Assembly: GCF_001514495.1 (NCBI RefSeq)
Contig: NZ_BCNM01000001.1
Span: 558,001-622,000 of the forward strand
Origin: Paenibacillus pabuli NBRC 13638
Lineage (GTDB): Bacteria; Bacillota; Bacilli; Paenibacillales; Paenibacillaceae
DNA: 64,000 nucleotides
Direction of reading: 5' to 3'
The notes below the pieces were generated by a model. That model saw only the letters and a list, made by a program, of their open reading frames with translations, was not told where the DNA came from and ran no database searches. Of the stretch, positions 1 to 9,330 are shown piece by piece. The number at the start of each line of letters is the position of its first letter. The first letter of the stretch is position 1. Position numbers and translations under genes: made by a program.

Positions 1-406
1 TGTTAAACATAATCCGAAACAAATAATCAATGGAGAGTTCACGGTAATCACACTGAAGAAAATTTTCGGTAGCCAGCAATTGAAACAGCTGATGACAATA
101 ACCGGGATCCGGAAGAAGAATGGGAGTACCTAACGGAATAGCTGTTTCCAGTACATACGATTCATCCGAAAGAAATCGCACCCAGTCATTCACATATTGA
201 TCCGTGCATGCACGATACATGATTTTCTGATAAGGCGGGTATAGAACGGCACAATTGGCGGGATACGCTTTTATCTCGCCATTTACCCAGAATTCCGCTG
301 GAGTCTGTGTAAGAATGAGAAGCCAGAAGTCATGACCTTCGGGGATGTCATAAATGAAATCAGCAGGATGAGCGGCATCGTAACCGACATAAAAAATAGT
401 ATTCAT
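1..406 (-). CDS. AraC-family regulator, N-terminal part (cut by window edge)
   Basis: Reading leftward from an ATG at 406 there is an open frame of 135 codons that runs off the window. It has a good ribosome binding site (TTGGAGAA, about 4-5 nt before the ATG). The protein begins MNTIFYVGYDAAHPADF, and its pattern of short strands with PAEFWVNGE and YPANCAVLYPP resembles the cupin-like sensory half of AraC/XylS regulators. The DNA-binding half would lie outside the window. It is divergent from the GH43 pair at 583, the usual place for the regulator of such an operon. Family assignment rests on fold-like pattern and context, not on a visible HTH. Confidence 0.6.
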   Translation of the reverse strand, partial: MNTIFYVGYDAAHPADFIYDIPEGHDFWLLILTQTPAEFWVNGEIKAYPANCAVLYPPYQKIMYRACTDQYVNDWVRFLSDESYVLETAIPLGTPILLPDPGYCHQLFQLLATENFLQCDYRELSIDYLFRIMFN

Positions 407-454
407 ATTATTCTCCAATCTTGGAATAGATCAATTTTGCGTTAGCATATATCA

Positions 455-483
455 TTCTTTGAAAGGCACTTCTATTCTATAAT
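455..483 (+). promoter_or_regulatory. Candidate promoter of the GH43 pair
   Basis: A perfect TATAAT lies at 478-483, about 100 nt before the first GH43 gene. The matching -35 position (TTCTTT at 455-460) is poor, which is common at promoters that depend on an AraC-type activator such as the divergent gene at 1-406. Confidence 0.3.
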
Positions 484-582
484 TTTAAGGGAAAACCATC
501 GAGAAATCATTCATTATTTAGAAGAACGTTATGGATATATCGACGGATAAGTCTTTGAAATGATCAATAAAGGGGACATATT

Positions 583-2412
583 ATGATGATATCAGAAGTG
601 GAGAAGGAGAAGGAATATCACTATATCCTCTCCTATACCCGCTCTCCTCAAGAAAAAAAGATCTACGCACCGAGGCTTGCATACAGCATGCACCTTGCCT
701 ACAGTGAAGATGGATCAAATTACCGCGCGCTCAACCATAACTCGGGTGTATTGTTTGCAAAGGCAACGGAAAATGAGAATGGCACCTTGAATGCCAAAAG
801 TTTGCAAAATCCGTACGTGTTCATGCTTCAAGACGGTACATATGGCGTTATTGCAGTACGTACAGAAGCCGAAGGGCAACAGGATCAAGAGAGCAAGGGA
901 GCTGTGTTATTTTTTCATTCAACTGATCTGCTGCATTATAGAGAAATTGGTCTAATTGATCTGAAAGACGATGTGCATGTCCATGACGTCATGTGTGAAT
1001 ATAATGAGTTAACCCATTCTTATGTGATCCGATGGAGAGATGGGAATGGCTGCTTTTTTCAAAACACGATGCAGAATCTCTTCTCCCTAACAAGTGCTTC
1101 CATCCCGATAAGGACTGAGGCGTTTGCACTGACATCGGCATCCCCGGATATTGAAGGAATCATTCCGCGTAATGTGCTTCAGGTTCCACGTCAAGTTGCA
1201 CAGCGCGCAGTCCACCGGCTAACACCGCCTGATAATATAGCGATCCAAGTCCCGGACCGTATCAATGCAACCTCGATTGAAGGTTTGAAAGCGCTTAAGG
1301 CAATCGCAAAATACAGCGATGGTACCACTTCCATCAAGAAAGTGGATTGGAATGAGGAGTTGGTAACATGGGAGGAGGAAGGCAGTTATCTTGTGACAGG
1401 TACCGTTGTACAGGAGCATTATGCATTTCCCATTGCTGCTAACCGTGCAGATCCCTGCATCACAAAATGGAAATCCAAGTACTATTTTGTAGCAACGAAT
1501 GATGAAGATCACAACCAAACGCTGTATATTCGGGAATCGAATACGATCGCCGGGCTCGTTGAAGCCCAGGAAACCTTGATTTTGGACACCAGCACGTATG
1601 ACGACATTAAAGGTCTGTTGTGGGCGCCTGAGCTGCATATCATTGCAGATGAGTTATACCTTTTTCATGCAGCGACCTCTGGTGATTTTTTGAATGAAGA
1701 GTGCCATGTGATGAAACTGAGACCTGACGGTAACCCAACTCATGCAGCAGATTGGTCCAAACCTCAGCGCGTGCTTCGAAATGATGGAACCTATTTGTGT
1801 GAAGCCGGAAAAGTAATTTCCCTCGACATGACAGTATTCAAATGGAACGATGAGTATTATGCGTGCTGGTCTGAGCGCCAGTTTGTACCTGTAGATCTTG
1901 GAGCGTGGCTTTACATTGCCAAACTTGACTCCAAAGAGCCATGGAGGTTGAAGAGTGAACCTGTCTTGCTGTCCAAACCGGATTATGGCTGGGCAAACAA
2001 CCACACGTATGTCGATGAAGGACCATTTGCGCTCATTCGAAACGACAGGCTGTTTTTAACATTTGCGAGTGCAGCTGTGGATGCGACCTATTGTGTAGGA
2101 CTTCTAACCCTGAATCTTCATGACGACGTGCTGGACCCGGAGCAATGGACAAAATGGAATTATCCTCTGTTAACTTCCAGGAGTGTTGCGGGAGAATTTG
2201 GACCGGGTCACAATTCCTATGTAATGGATGATCAAGGTATCACATGGAATGTTTACCATGCCAGATCCGGCTTGGACGCACCTCGAGCCTGCGGAATTCG
2301 CCGTGTTCATTTTGACATCGATGGATTTCCGGTTCTGGATTTAACTGAAGAACGTGATCTGAAACAAGAACTCGCTAAAGTATCTGTTGAAGTTGTGGTG
2401 AAACATGACTAG
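583..2412 (+). CDS. Glycoside hydrolase family 43 protein with an internal Ig-like domain
   Basis: A 609-aa protein without a signal peptide, so probably cytoplasmic. Residues 1-200 look like a partial beta-propeller segment, residues about 230-285 like a bacterial Ig-like domain (YSDGTT ... GSYLVTGTV), and residues about 285-600 like a GH43 five-bladed propeller. GH43 enzymes remove arabinose or xylose from arabinoxylan or arabinan; the likely catalytic acids are D290 (RADPCI) and the Glu in DEGPFAL near 479. GPGHNSYV and YHARSG are further GH43-type signatures. The start at 583 follows AAAGGGGAC by 6-7 nt; ATG at 586 is also possible. The next gene follows with a 19-nt gap, so the two form an operon. 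Arabinofuranosidase versus xylosidase activity cannot be decided from sequence alone. Confidence 0.82.
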   Translation: MMISEVEKEKEYHYILSYTRSPQEKKIYAPRLAYSMHLAYSEDGSNYRALNHNSGVLFAKATENENGTLNAKSLQNPYVFMLQDGTYGVIAVRTEAEGQQDQESKGAVLFFHSTDLLHYREIGLIDLKDDVHVHDVMCEYNELTHSYVIRWRDGNGCFFQNTMQNLFSLTSASIPIRTEAFALTSASPDIEGIIPRNVLQVPRQVAQRAVHRLTPPDNIAIQVPDRINATSIEGLKALKAIAKYSDGTTSIKKVDWNEELVTWEEEGSYLVTGTVVQEHYAFPIAANRADPCITKWKSKYYFVATNDEDHNQTLYIRESNTIAGLVEAQETLILDTSTYDDIKGLLWAPELHIIADELYLFHAATSGDFLNEECHVMKLRPDGNPTHAADWSKPQRVLRNDGTYLCEAGKVISLDMTVFKWNDEYYACWSERQFVPVDLGAWLYIAKLDSKEPWRLKSEPVLLSKPDYGWANNHTYVDEGPFALIRNDRLFLTFASAAVDATYCVGLLTLNLHDDVLDPEQWTKWNYPLLTSRSVAGEFGPGHNSYVMDDQGITWNVYHARSGLDAPRACGIRRVHFDIDGFPVLDLTEERDLKQELAKVSVEVVVKHD

Positions 2413-2431
2413 AAAGGGGAGAACAGAAAGT

Positions 2432-3982
2432 ATGTTTGCAAATCCGATTATATGGGCTGATTATCCGGATCTTGATGTCATTCGGGTCGAAGACACTTAT
2501 TATATGGTTAGTACAACGATGCATATGATGCCAGGCTGCGTCATCCTGCGATCCTATGACTTAATCCGTTGGGAGACTGCCGCTTATGTGTACGATACAC
2601 TTGACGACACACCCGCCCAGTGTCTGGAGGATGGCAAGCAAATTTACGGCAAAGGCATGTGGGCTGCCTCGCTTCGGCACCATAACGATACGTTCTACGT
2701 TATTTTTGTAGCCAATGATACGAAAAGGACATATTTGTACACAGCTCAAGAAATAACGGGCCCATGGACGAAGCGGTATGTGGAAGGTTTTTATCATGAT
2801 TGCTCGCTGTTTTTCGACGATGATGATCGAATTTATCTGATTCATGGTAATACCGAAATTTATTTGACAGAATTAAGCTCCGATCTATCCGGACCCGAAG
2901 AGAGCGGAGTACACCGCATAATCGTAAAAGACAAACAGCCTCATTTCCTCGGTTACGAAGGCGCTCACTTTTACAAAATCAACGGTAAATATGTTGTGTT
3001 TCTGATCCACATTTCCAAAGCTTCTGGCAGAAGAACACAAGCCTGTTATATGGCCGATTCACTGGAAGATGAGTTTGTCGGTGGGGAAGTATTCAATGAT
3101 GATATGGGGTATTTCAATTCAGGGGTAGCCCAGGGAGGGATCGTGGACACGCCGGTCGGAGACTGGTATGCCATGCTGTTTCAAGATCATGGTGCCATCG
3201 GACGCATACCAGTGCTGGTCCCGCTGCACTTCGAAAATGGTATTCCAGTATTCGCCAAACAAGCTCCGAAACAAATCCTGATTCCGAGCACGAGACCAGA
3301 TTATACATATAAACCACTGGTTGGGAGCGACAGCTTTTATTATGAACCCGGCGATGACGGGCGTGTACGACTGAGCGATTTTTGGCAATGGAACCATAAC
3401 CCAAACAATGACCTTTGGTCCGTTACCGACAAACCGGGCGTTTATCGAATTCAATCCGGACATATTCGTCCCAACCTGACCTTTGCGGTTAATACGCTGA
3501 CGCAGCGCGCAATGGGACCCGTATGTGAAGCCGTTGTCACACTGGATGGAAGCGGGCTGAAGGACGGTGATTATGCAGGACTATGTTTTTTGATTGGCAC
3601 ATATGGTTTGATTGCACTTACAAGGAGCGAAGGTCGTCTGTATCTGGTCATGCAAGCAAGAAGCAGTGAAGATTCAACCATCTTCGGTAATCTGGTTGAT
3701 GCGGAGCCAGCCACCGAATATGCAAGAATCCCCATAGGGGAAACAGAAGTTAAGCTCAAGGCCATTGGGAATTTCGTGGACAATCAGGACGAATGCACAT
3801 TCTTCTACCTGGATGGAGCGGCGTGGAAGCCGCTTGGTATCACTCACAAGATGATTTATAAGCTGGATCATTTTATGGGATGCCGGATCGGATTATTTTT
3901 ATATTCCACAGTAATGACTGGAGGAATGGCTGATTTTTCAAATTTTGAATATCAGGTGAGGCTGCCGGATGAGCTGGAATGA
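2432..3982 (+). CDS. GH43 beta-xylosidase/arabinofuranosidase-like enzyme
   Basis: A 516-aa protein with an N-terminal GH43 propeller and a C-terminal beta-sandwich of about 190 residues, the layout of XynB-type beta-xylosidases (GH43_C2 domain). The motif WADYPDLDVIR near residues 8-18 carries the general base, HDCSLFFDDD near 128 the pKa-modulating Asp, and GYEGAHFYK near 176 the general acid Glu. No signal peptide, so it probably acts on imported xylo-oligosaccharides. An in-frame ATG at 2405 overlaps the previous gene, but AAGGGGAG at 2414-2421 sits 10 nt before the ATG at 2432, so I chose the latter. A terminator follows directly. Confidence 0.85.
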   Translation: MFANPIIWADYPDLDVIRVEDTYYMVSTTMHMMPGCVILRSYDLIRWETAAYVYDTLDDTPAQCLEDGKQIYGKGMWAASLRHHNDTFYVIFVANDTKRTYLYTAQEITGPWTKRYVEGFYHDCSLFFDDDDRIYLIHGNTEIYLTELSSDLSGPEESGVHRIIVKDKQPHFLGYEGAHFYKINGKYVVFLIHISKASGRRTQACYMADSLEDEFVGGEVFNDDMGYFNSGVAQGGIVDTPVGDWYAMLFQDHGAIGRIPVLVPLHFENGIPVFAKQAPKQILIPSTRPDYTYKPLVGSDSFYYEPGDDGRVRLSDFWQWNHNPNNDLWSVTDKPGVYRIQSGHIRPNLTFAVNTLTQRAMGPVCEAVVTLDGSGLKDGDYAGLCFLIGTYGLIALTRSEGRLYLVMQARSSEDSTIFGNLVDAEPATEYARIPIGETEVKLKAIGNFVDNQDECTFFYLDGAAWKPLGITHKMIYKLDHFMGCRIGLFLYSTVMTGGMADFSNFEYQVRLPDELE

Positions 3983-3992
3983 ATAGAATTGA

Positions 3993-4016
3993 AGTCGCCG
4001 AGCTGGCGGCTTTTTT
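3993..4016 (+). terminator. Rho-independent terminator after the GH43 pair
   Basis: Seven-bp stem AGTCGCC / GGCGGCT (one G-T pair) with a 5-nt loop, followed by six T. It separates the GH43 pair from the binding-protein/two-component genes. Confidence 0.75.
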
Positions 4017-4123
4017 AACAATATATTGCTTCTTTCTGCTTAAGTCAGGCTATTTCATGTACAATGAGAACAAGTCCCAATATCAGGAAAACAACATTTA
4101 TCAGCCGAATAGGGGTGCATCAT

Positions 4124-5812
4124 ATGCGCATCACTGTATTAACCAAAACAAAATTGGCTGTGATTCTACTGCTCAGTGCATGCATACCAACAGGACATAC
4201 ACGTGGATATTCGGAACAAAACTTTATAGATATGAACGTGCAGGCTGCGGATCATGAGCCGAATTTCAGAAAATACAGCTCTCCGGTACAGGTATCTTTT
4301 GTCAGAGAAACAGGAGACGACCTGGAACAAATGATCAGCCGGCTGCCTGGAGAGACTTTGCTGGACAATCGCTGGACCAGGCTATATGAGGAGGAGCTGG
4401 GTATACAGCTCCGATATGACTGGATCGCCAAAGGAGACGTGTACGGTCAGAAGCTGGGGGTCTCTCTAGCTGCCGGACGTATTCCTGACATTGTCAGGGT
4501 CAATCCGTACCAGTTGAGACAACTGAGCAATGCAGGACTGATCCAGGATCTGTCCGAGGTCTATCAAACTTATGCCTCTCCACTTGCGAAGAGTATATTG
4601 GAGGCAGAAGGAAGCGGTCCGTTTGATGCGGCAACCATTGATGGCAAGTTGATGGCTATACCTGAAACCGCATCCTCCATCGAAACTGCCCAGTACTTGT
4701 GGATTAGAACAGACTGGCTTGAACGTCTGCAGCTTCGTCCCCCTGAAACCATGGAAGATGTGCTTGAAATTTCTAAAGCGTTTACAGTAAGAGACCCTGA
4801 CGGTAACGGTTTACAGGATACGTACGGACTTGCCCTAACGAATCACTTGTGGGACCCAGTCATGGGGGCTGCCGGCCTGATGGCCGGATATGGTGCATAT
4901 CCGAATATATGGATCAAGGATGGGAATGGGAGACTCGTACACGGAGGCATACAACCCGAAGTCCGAAAGGCGCTGCAAGTGCTGCAAAACCTGTACCTAG
5001 ATGGCCAGCTGGACCCCGATTTCAGCTACAAAAAAGGAACGAATGAAGCACGCCTGATCCAGAACGGAACAATTGGCATGTTGTATGGTGAACAGTGGAC
5101 TCCTTTTATGATCCAGTCGAGCCGGGAGGTCGATCCAGAGGCCGAGTGGCAGGCTTTTCCTATCGCAGCAGAATCCGGAAGTTTGGCGAAAGTGCCGCTT
5201 CGCACCAATACCTGGCAGTATTTCGCTGTCCGAAAAGACTATGCCCACCCAGAAGTCATTTTGAAGCTCATGAATTTGCATTTGGAGACCAATTGGGGCG
5301 AGGAGGCAGAGTACGAAACCTACTACAATGACGATTCCAAGGCCGTATGGATGCTCTCGCCAGTCACCCCTTTTCCAGGAACCAAAAACCTTGACGCCTA
5401 TCGCCAAATTAAGGAAGCGAATCGCACAGGGGATCTTTCGGTCCTCCAAGATGAAGCATTGGCTATTCAAAAAAGAATTCAAGCTTACATCCATGAAGAC
5501 GTAGAGAGTGGTTGGGGATGGGATCAAACCTATGGGGCTTCCGGAGCGTTCAGCATAGCGGATGGCTACGAAAGAAACGGACAGCTGTTATACGATCAAT
5601 TCACGGGAGGAATTACAGATACAATGATTGACCGACAGATGATACTGAATAATCTTCAACTTGAAGCCTATCTGAATATCATTTTGGGCAGACCCATAGA
5701 AGAGTTCGATCAGTTTGTGATTAATTGGAAAAGACTGGGCGGAGATCAGATCACAGCGGAGGTTAATGCGTGGCTCGATACCCAAGATACAAAAACAGCA
5801 TTGGAACGTTAA
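4124..5812 (+). CDS. Extracellular sugar-binding lipoprotein (ABC SBP family 1), without adjacent permease
   Basis: A 562-aa solute-binding protein. The start at 4124 gives a proper lipoprotein signal: basic MRITVLTKTK, a short hydrophobic core, lipobox LLSAC. AGGGGTG at 4111-4117 lies 6 nt upstream; the ATG at 4064 adds a non-signal extension and was rejected. Typical SBP segments are visible, such as AAGRIPDIVRVNP, DPDGNGLQDTYG with a calcium-like loop, and NGTIGMLYGEQW. No permease follows. The next genes are a histidine kinase (57 nt downstream) and a response regulator, so this protein may present a sugar to the sensor rather than to a transporter; that role is an inference. Confidence 0.82.
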   Translation: MRITVLTKTKLAVILLLSACIPTGHTRGYSEQNFIDMNVQAADHEPNFRKYSSPVQVSFVRETGDDLEQMISRLPGETLLDNRWTRLYEEELGIQLRYDWIAKGDVYGQKLGVSLAAGRIPDIVRVNPYQLRQLSNAGLIQDLSEVYQTYASPLAKSILEAEGSGPFDAATIDGKLMAIPETASSIETAQYLWIRTDWLERLQLRPPETMEDVLEISKAFTVRDPDGNGLQDTYGLALTNHLWDPVMGAAGLMAGYGAYPNIWIKDGNGRLVHGGIQPEVRKALQVLQNLYLDGQLDPDFSYKKGTNEARLIQNGTIGMLYGEQWTPFMIQSSREVDPEAEWQAFPIAAESGSLAKVPLRTNTWQYFAVRKDYAHPEVILKLMNLHLETNWGEEAEYETYYNDDSKAVWMLSPVTPFPGTKNLDAYRQIKEANRTGDLSVLQDEALAIQKRIQAYIHEDVESGWGWDQTYGASGAFSIADGYERNGQLLYDQFTGGITDTMIDRQMILNNLQLEAYLNIILGRPIEEFDQFVINWKRLGGDQITAEVNAWLDTQDTKTALER

Positions 5813-5869
5813 ATCCTTCCTCAAGGGTGCGTTCTTGCAAGAAGGCAATCACACTCTGGAGGGGATGAG

Positions 5870-7627
5870 TTGATTAAATTCCCGGCCCAATCATGGCGCA
5901 GCAGCATCTTCGCACGACTGGTTGTGACCTATCTGATCTTTGTTCTTCCGCTAATCCTGTTGGGGACGTATCTGTACAACTGGAGTTATGACAATGCCAG
6001 CCAGGAAATATCGTCATCAACGGAAAGACGGCTTGCCCGTTATCTGGAAGAACTGAATCGGGAGATTGAATGGATGGAGTTGCAGCAGTTTGACATTGTG
6101 GAAGACAGAAAGCTGAACAGGCTCGCCGTTCTATGGAACATGATGGATCAGGTAGATCGTCGAGAGACACTGAACTATCTGGCCGAAAGGCTGGCTACAT
6201 TTAAAAATAGCAGTGTCTATATCAAAAATGTCCATGTGCATATTCGCACGATTGGCAAAAGCGTCTCCGCCACCCACGGAATCGACGATTACAACAGCGA
6301 TTCTTATAAGTACTTCAGCTCAGGCGAGCAGGGAAAAGGAGTCCGCTTTACGATAAAGCAGGGTGGCATGAACCTAAGTGCCGTAAAGCAAACCGGGAAA
6401 AAGGGAGAGGCTCCGCTGTTCGCGGTCCAGGTCGAGCTGGATACGGAACAATTCCAAAATGCACTGACCCAGCTTAATCTGTACCCTGACAGCGGTTCTT
6501 TCCTGATAGAGGAAAAGACGGGCCTTATCATTACAGACCTTTCGCAACGTGACTTTATCCTTTCTGAATATCGCGACCATATAGCTAAGAGGGACTATGG
6601 TGCATTTCAGGTAATGGTGGATGGCATACGCTATTATGTCAGTCAGAGCCGTATGGAGCCGCTGGGCTTGTCTGTAGCAACGTATTTGCCGGAAGAAAGT
6701 GTGAAAAGGCCGCTCAGCAAGTTCTATCATTGGGCATGGTTGTTTGCCATTACATCATTTATTGCTATTTCAGCCTTCCTATATTCCAGTTACAAGCTCA
6801 TCCACATTCCTCTGCTTTTGCTTGTCAAGAGGTTCAAAAAAATGGAGACAGGGATGCTGGATATTCCTATCGTGCATAAGCGTAAGGATGAGTTTGGCTT
6901 CCTGTATACCCGGTTTAATCAGATGCTTGAAAAGCTTCAGTTGCTGATCGATCGCAACTTCAAACAAACGATGATGACACAGCGCGCCGAATTGAAGCAG
7001 CTTCAGTCCCAGATTAATCCCCACTTTTTATATAACAGTTTCTTTATTCTCAACTCACTTGCAAGAACTGGGGATACGGAGCGAATTGAGCAATTCACCA
7101 GCATGCTTGGCGAATATTTCAGGTTTATTACCCGGAATGAGACGGATCAGGTAAGGCTTGAAGAAGAGGCAGCCCATTCACGGATATACACGGAAATCCA
7201 GAAGCTGCGTTTCTCCAGACGTATACAGGCAGATTTCGGGGATGTGCCAATGACGATGGAGCGTATTCGTGTTCCTCGATTGATCTTACAACCAATTATT
7301 GAGAATGCTTATGAGCACAGTCTGGAGAAAATGACCGATCCGGGCATGCTTCGAGTGCGGTTTGGCATCAAGGAACAGATCGCGGAGATTAGTGTGGAGG
7401 ACAATGGACATGAATTGGAGGATCACCATATTGAGGCGCTTCAACGACGTATACTGGAAAAAAGCGACTCGGATGAAATGACCGGTTTAATAAACATTCA
7501 TCGACGCCTCGTGCTTACATACGGGGAAGAAAGCGGTCTGGTTTTGACAAGAAGTGAGCTGTCGGGATTAAAGGTCATAATCCGAATTCATTTGGAAGGA
7601 AGGGAAGACGGATGTATCGACTTTTGA
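5870..7627 (+). CDS. Sensor histidine kinase, YesM type
   Basis: A 585-aa membrane kinase. TM segment at about 18-38, an extracellular sensory region of roughly 245 residues, a second TM at about 288-310, a HAMP-like linker, then the His_kinase domain with QSQINPHFLYNSF (phospho-acceptor H385) and an ATPase domain (LILQPIIENAYEH near 470-485). This is the LytS/YesM class that commonly controls polysaccharide use in Paenibacillus. The start is TTG at 5870 behind GGAGGGG (5858-5864). It overlaps the response regulator by 16 nt. The likely input is a plant-wall saccharide, possibly through the binding protein encoded just upstream. Confidence 0.9.
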   Translation: MIKFPAQSWRSSIFARLVVTYLIFVLPLILLGTYLYNWSYDNASQEISSSTERRLARYLEELNREIEWMELQQFDIVEDRKLNRLAVLWNMMDQVDRRETLNYLAERLATFKNSSVYIKNVHVHIRTIGKSVSATHGIDDYNSDSYKYFSSGEQGKGVRFTIKQGGMNLSAVKQTGKKGEAPLFAVQVELDTEQFQNALTQLNLYPDSGSFLIEEKTGLIITDLSQRDFILSEYRDHIAKRDYGAFQVMVDGIRYYVSQSRMEPLGLSVATYLPEESVKRPLSKFYHWAWLFAITSFIAISAFLYSSYKLIHIPLLLLVKRFKKMETGMLDIPIVHKRKDEFGFLYTRFNQMLEKLQLLIDRNFKQTMMTQRAELKQLQSQINPHFLYNSFFILNSLARTGDTERIEQFTSMLGEYFRFITRNETDQVRLEEEAAHSRIYTEIQKLRFSRRIQADFGDVPMTMERIRVPRLILQPIIENAYEHSLEKMTDPGMLRVRFGIKEQIAEISVEDNGHELEDHHIEALQRRILEKSDSDEMTGLINIHRRLVLTYGEESGLVLTRSELSGLKVIIRIHLEGREDGCIDF

Positions 7628-9240
7628 TTGTGGATGATGAGGACATTATTACGGATGCTCTCTATGAAACCTTTGCAAGATATATGCCTGACCGACTTGA
7701 TGTGTGCAAGGCTTATTCAGCGAGTGAGGCCTTAGCCTGGCTGGAACGCTCCAGAATTGATATCGTTTTGACCGATATTCGCATGCCGGGTATGAACGGT
7801 CTTGAGCTGACTGAAAAGGTTCAGGCCTACTGGTCGCACTGCCGCGTTATTTTTCTAACAGGTTATAGTGACTTTAACTATGCTTACAGGGCTTTTCAGA
7901 TGCCTAATGTCCGTTATTTGCTCAAAACAGAAGGTTATGACAAGGTGTTATCTGTAGTGAAGGAAGTAATGGAAGAGATTCGGAAAAGTCACCACATGCA
8001 TGAGCTGCTGGAGAAGTCATACGAAATCACTTGTCAGCTGGATCTGCTTCAGCAGGAAGAGTATCTACGGAGTCTGCTTCAGAGCAGTCATGCGTATGAG
8101 CGCTCTACTGTTGAGATTCAGAAACAATTGGAACGCTGGGAGCTTGGAGTGCATGCTTCTTCCCCCGTATATGTTGTGCTTGGCCGGATTCATTCCAAGG
8201 ATAAATATGCCCATACGGAGCGCGCTAAGATTCAGGCTTCGGCACAATTGATCGTTTCCTCCCTGATGGATGAGCAGACGCTTCACGTGAGCGTGCCGGA
8301 CCATTATGGAGATATGGTATGGCTTATTCAGCCCAAGCAGATGGAAACAGAGCCAGGCAGTTCCCTTGTCCGATATCTTGAGGGTACGTTGGAATTGGTG
8401 CAGGAAGCATGCATGACTTCACTTGGCATATCCGTGGCATTTGCATTGGCTGGGAACAGTTGTTACTGGTCCGGAATTCCCCGACAATACGAGAGGTTGA
8501 GACAGCTTCATTGGATGAAGATTGGTGATGGCATTTCCATGGTGCTTCGGGATTATGATACGGTTCTGCCGAATCAGGGCCTAAAGGAGCTTACACGGGT
8601 CAGTAACCGAATCGATCTGATGTCAGGGTATTTGGAAACGGGGCGAATCCAGCAATTTTACGAAGTGTTTGAAGAATTGGCCAGTGAACTGATGCAGCAG
8701 GATGTGACCTTGGAGAGGGCCATGGAAACCTACTATAATCTGGCGCTTCATCTGTATTCCACTATCAATCGTTGGGGTCTGCATCAGGATATACCCGATC
8801 AGCGCAGATTGCTGCATCTTAACGAGTATACGTGTATGAAGGATGCCGTGCAGGTTCTGTATCAGGCAGCCGACCAACTGGTACGCTTCAAAAGCTCGAA
8901 TGAACAGGATCGGGCAAATGCCGTAATTCATTCCCTGTGTACTTACATCACGGAGCATCTGGAAGAAGACCTTTCCCTTGTCAGACTGGCGGAGCTTTAT
9001 CATTTTAATCCATCGTATCTTTCCCGTTTCTTCAAACAGGAAATGGGAATTAACCTCTCCGAATTTATTGACGAGCTGCGTATACGGAAGGCGAAGGATC
9101 TGCTTCGAAATGCCGATTTCATGGTTCGTGAGGTTGCGCTTCAGGTGGGCTATGAGGCAGCTCATTCCTTCACCCGTTTCTTCAAAAAGGTGACAGGAAT
9201 GACTCCCCAGGAATTCAGGGAATCTTTAATGGTTCGTTAA
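7612..9240 (+). CDS. Response regulator with AraC-type DNA-binding domain, YesN type
   Basis: A 542-aa regulator. The receiver domain spans residues 1-120 with intact acidic pocket (VDDED), phospho-acceptor D55 in VLTDIRMPG, the Ser/Thr region FLTGYSDF and the conserved Lys in YLLKTEG. A long linker of about 300 residues leads to an AraC HTH pair at about 435-540 (LSLVRLAELYHFNPSYLSR, then VREVALQVGYEAAHSFTRFF). It is translationally coupled to the kinase by a 16-nt overlap; GGAAGGAAGGG precedes the ATG. It is the partner of that kinase and probably activates nearby xylan genes. Confidence 0.92.
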   Translation: MYRLLIVDDEDIITDALYETFARYMPDRLDVCKAYSASEALAWLERSRIDIVLTDIRMPGMNGLELTEKVQAYWSHCRVIFLTGYSDFNYAYRAFQMPNVRYLLKTEGYDKVLSVVKEVMEEIRKSHHMHELLEKSYEITCQLDLLQQEEYLRSLLQSSHAYERSTVEIQKQLERWELGVHASSPVYVVLGRIHSKDKYAHTERAKIQASAQLIVSSLMDEQTLHVSVPDHYGDMVWLIQPKQMETEPGSSLVRYLEGTLELVQEACMTSLGISVAFALAGNSCYWSGIPRQYERLRQLHWMKIGDGISMVLRDYDTVLPNQGLKELTRVSNRIDLMSGYLETGRIQQFYEVFEELASELMQQDVTLERAMETYYNLALHLYSTINRWGLHQDIPDQRRLLHLNEYTCMKDAVQVLYQAADQLVRFKSSNEQDRANAVIHSLCTYITEHLEEDLSLVRLAELYHFNPSYLSRFFKQEMGINLSEFIDELRIRKAKDLLRNADFMVREVALQVGYEAAHSFTRFFKKVTGMTPQEFRESLMVR

Positions 9241-9246
9241 TTAGGA

Positions 9247-9298
9247 AGAGAAGTAAGGTCACGGGCTTGAATCTCCTGTGGCCTTACTTCTCTTTTGG
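9247..9298 (+). terminator. Terminator after the two-component genes
   Basis: A 16-bp stem (AGAGAAGTAAGGTCAC paired with GTGGCCTTACTTCTCT, one wobble) followed by TTTTGGTTT. It lies between convergent genes; only the plus side has a clear T-run. Confidence 0.75.
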
Positions 9299-9330
9299 TT
9301 TAACGGCCGGCTCGGGGATCATCTTCTAAA

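Noticed and set aside
3979..4257. 92-codon plus-strand frame after the second GH43 gene
   Set aside because: It overlaps the terminator and the start of the binding-protein gene, lacks a ribosome binding site and has no protein-like pattern.
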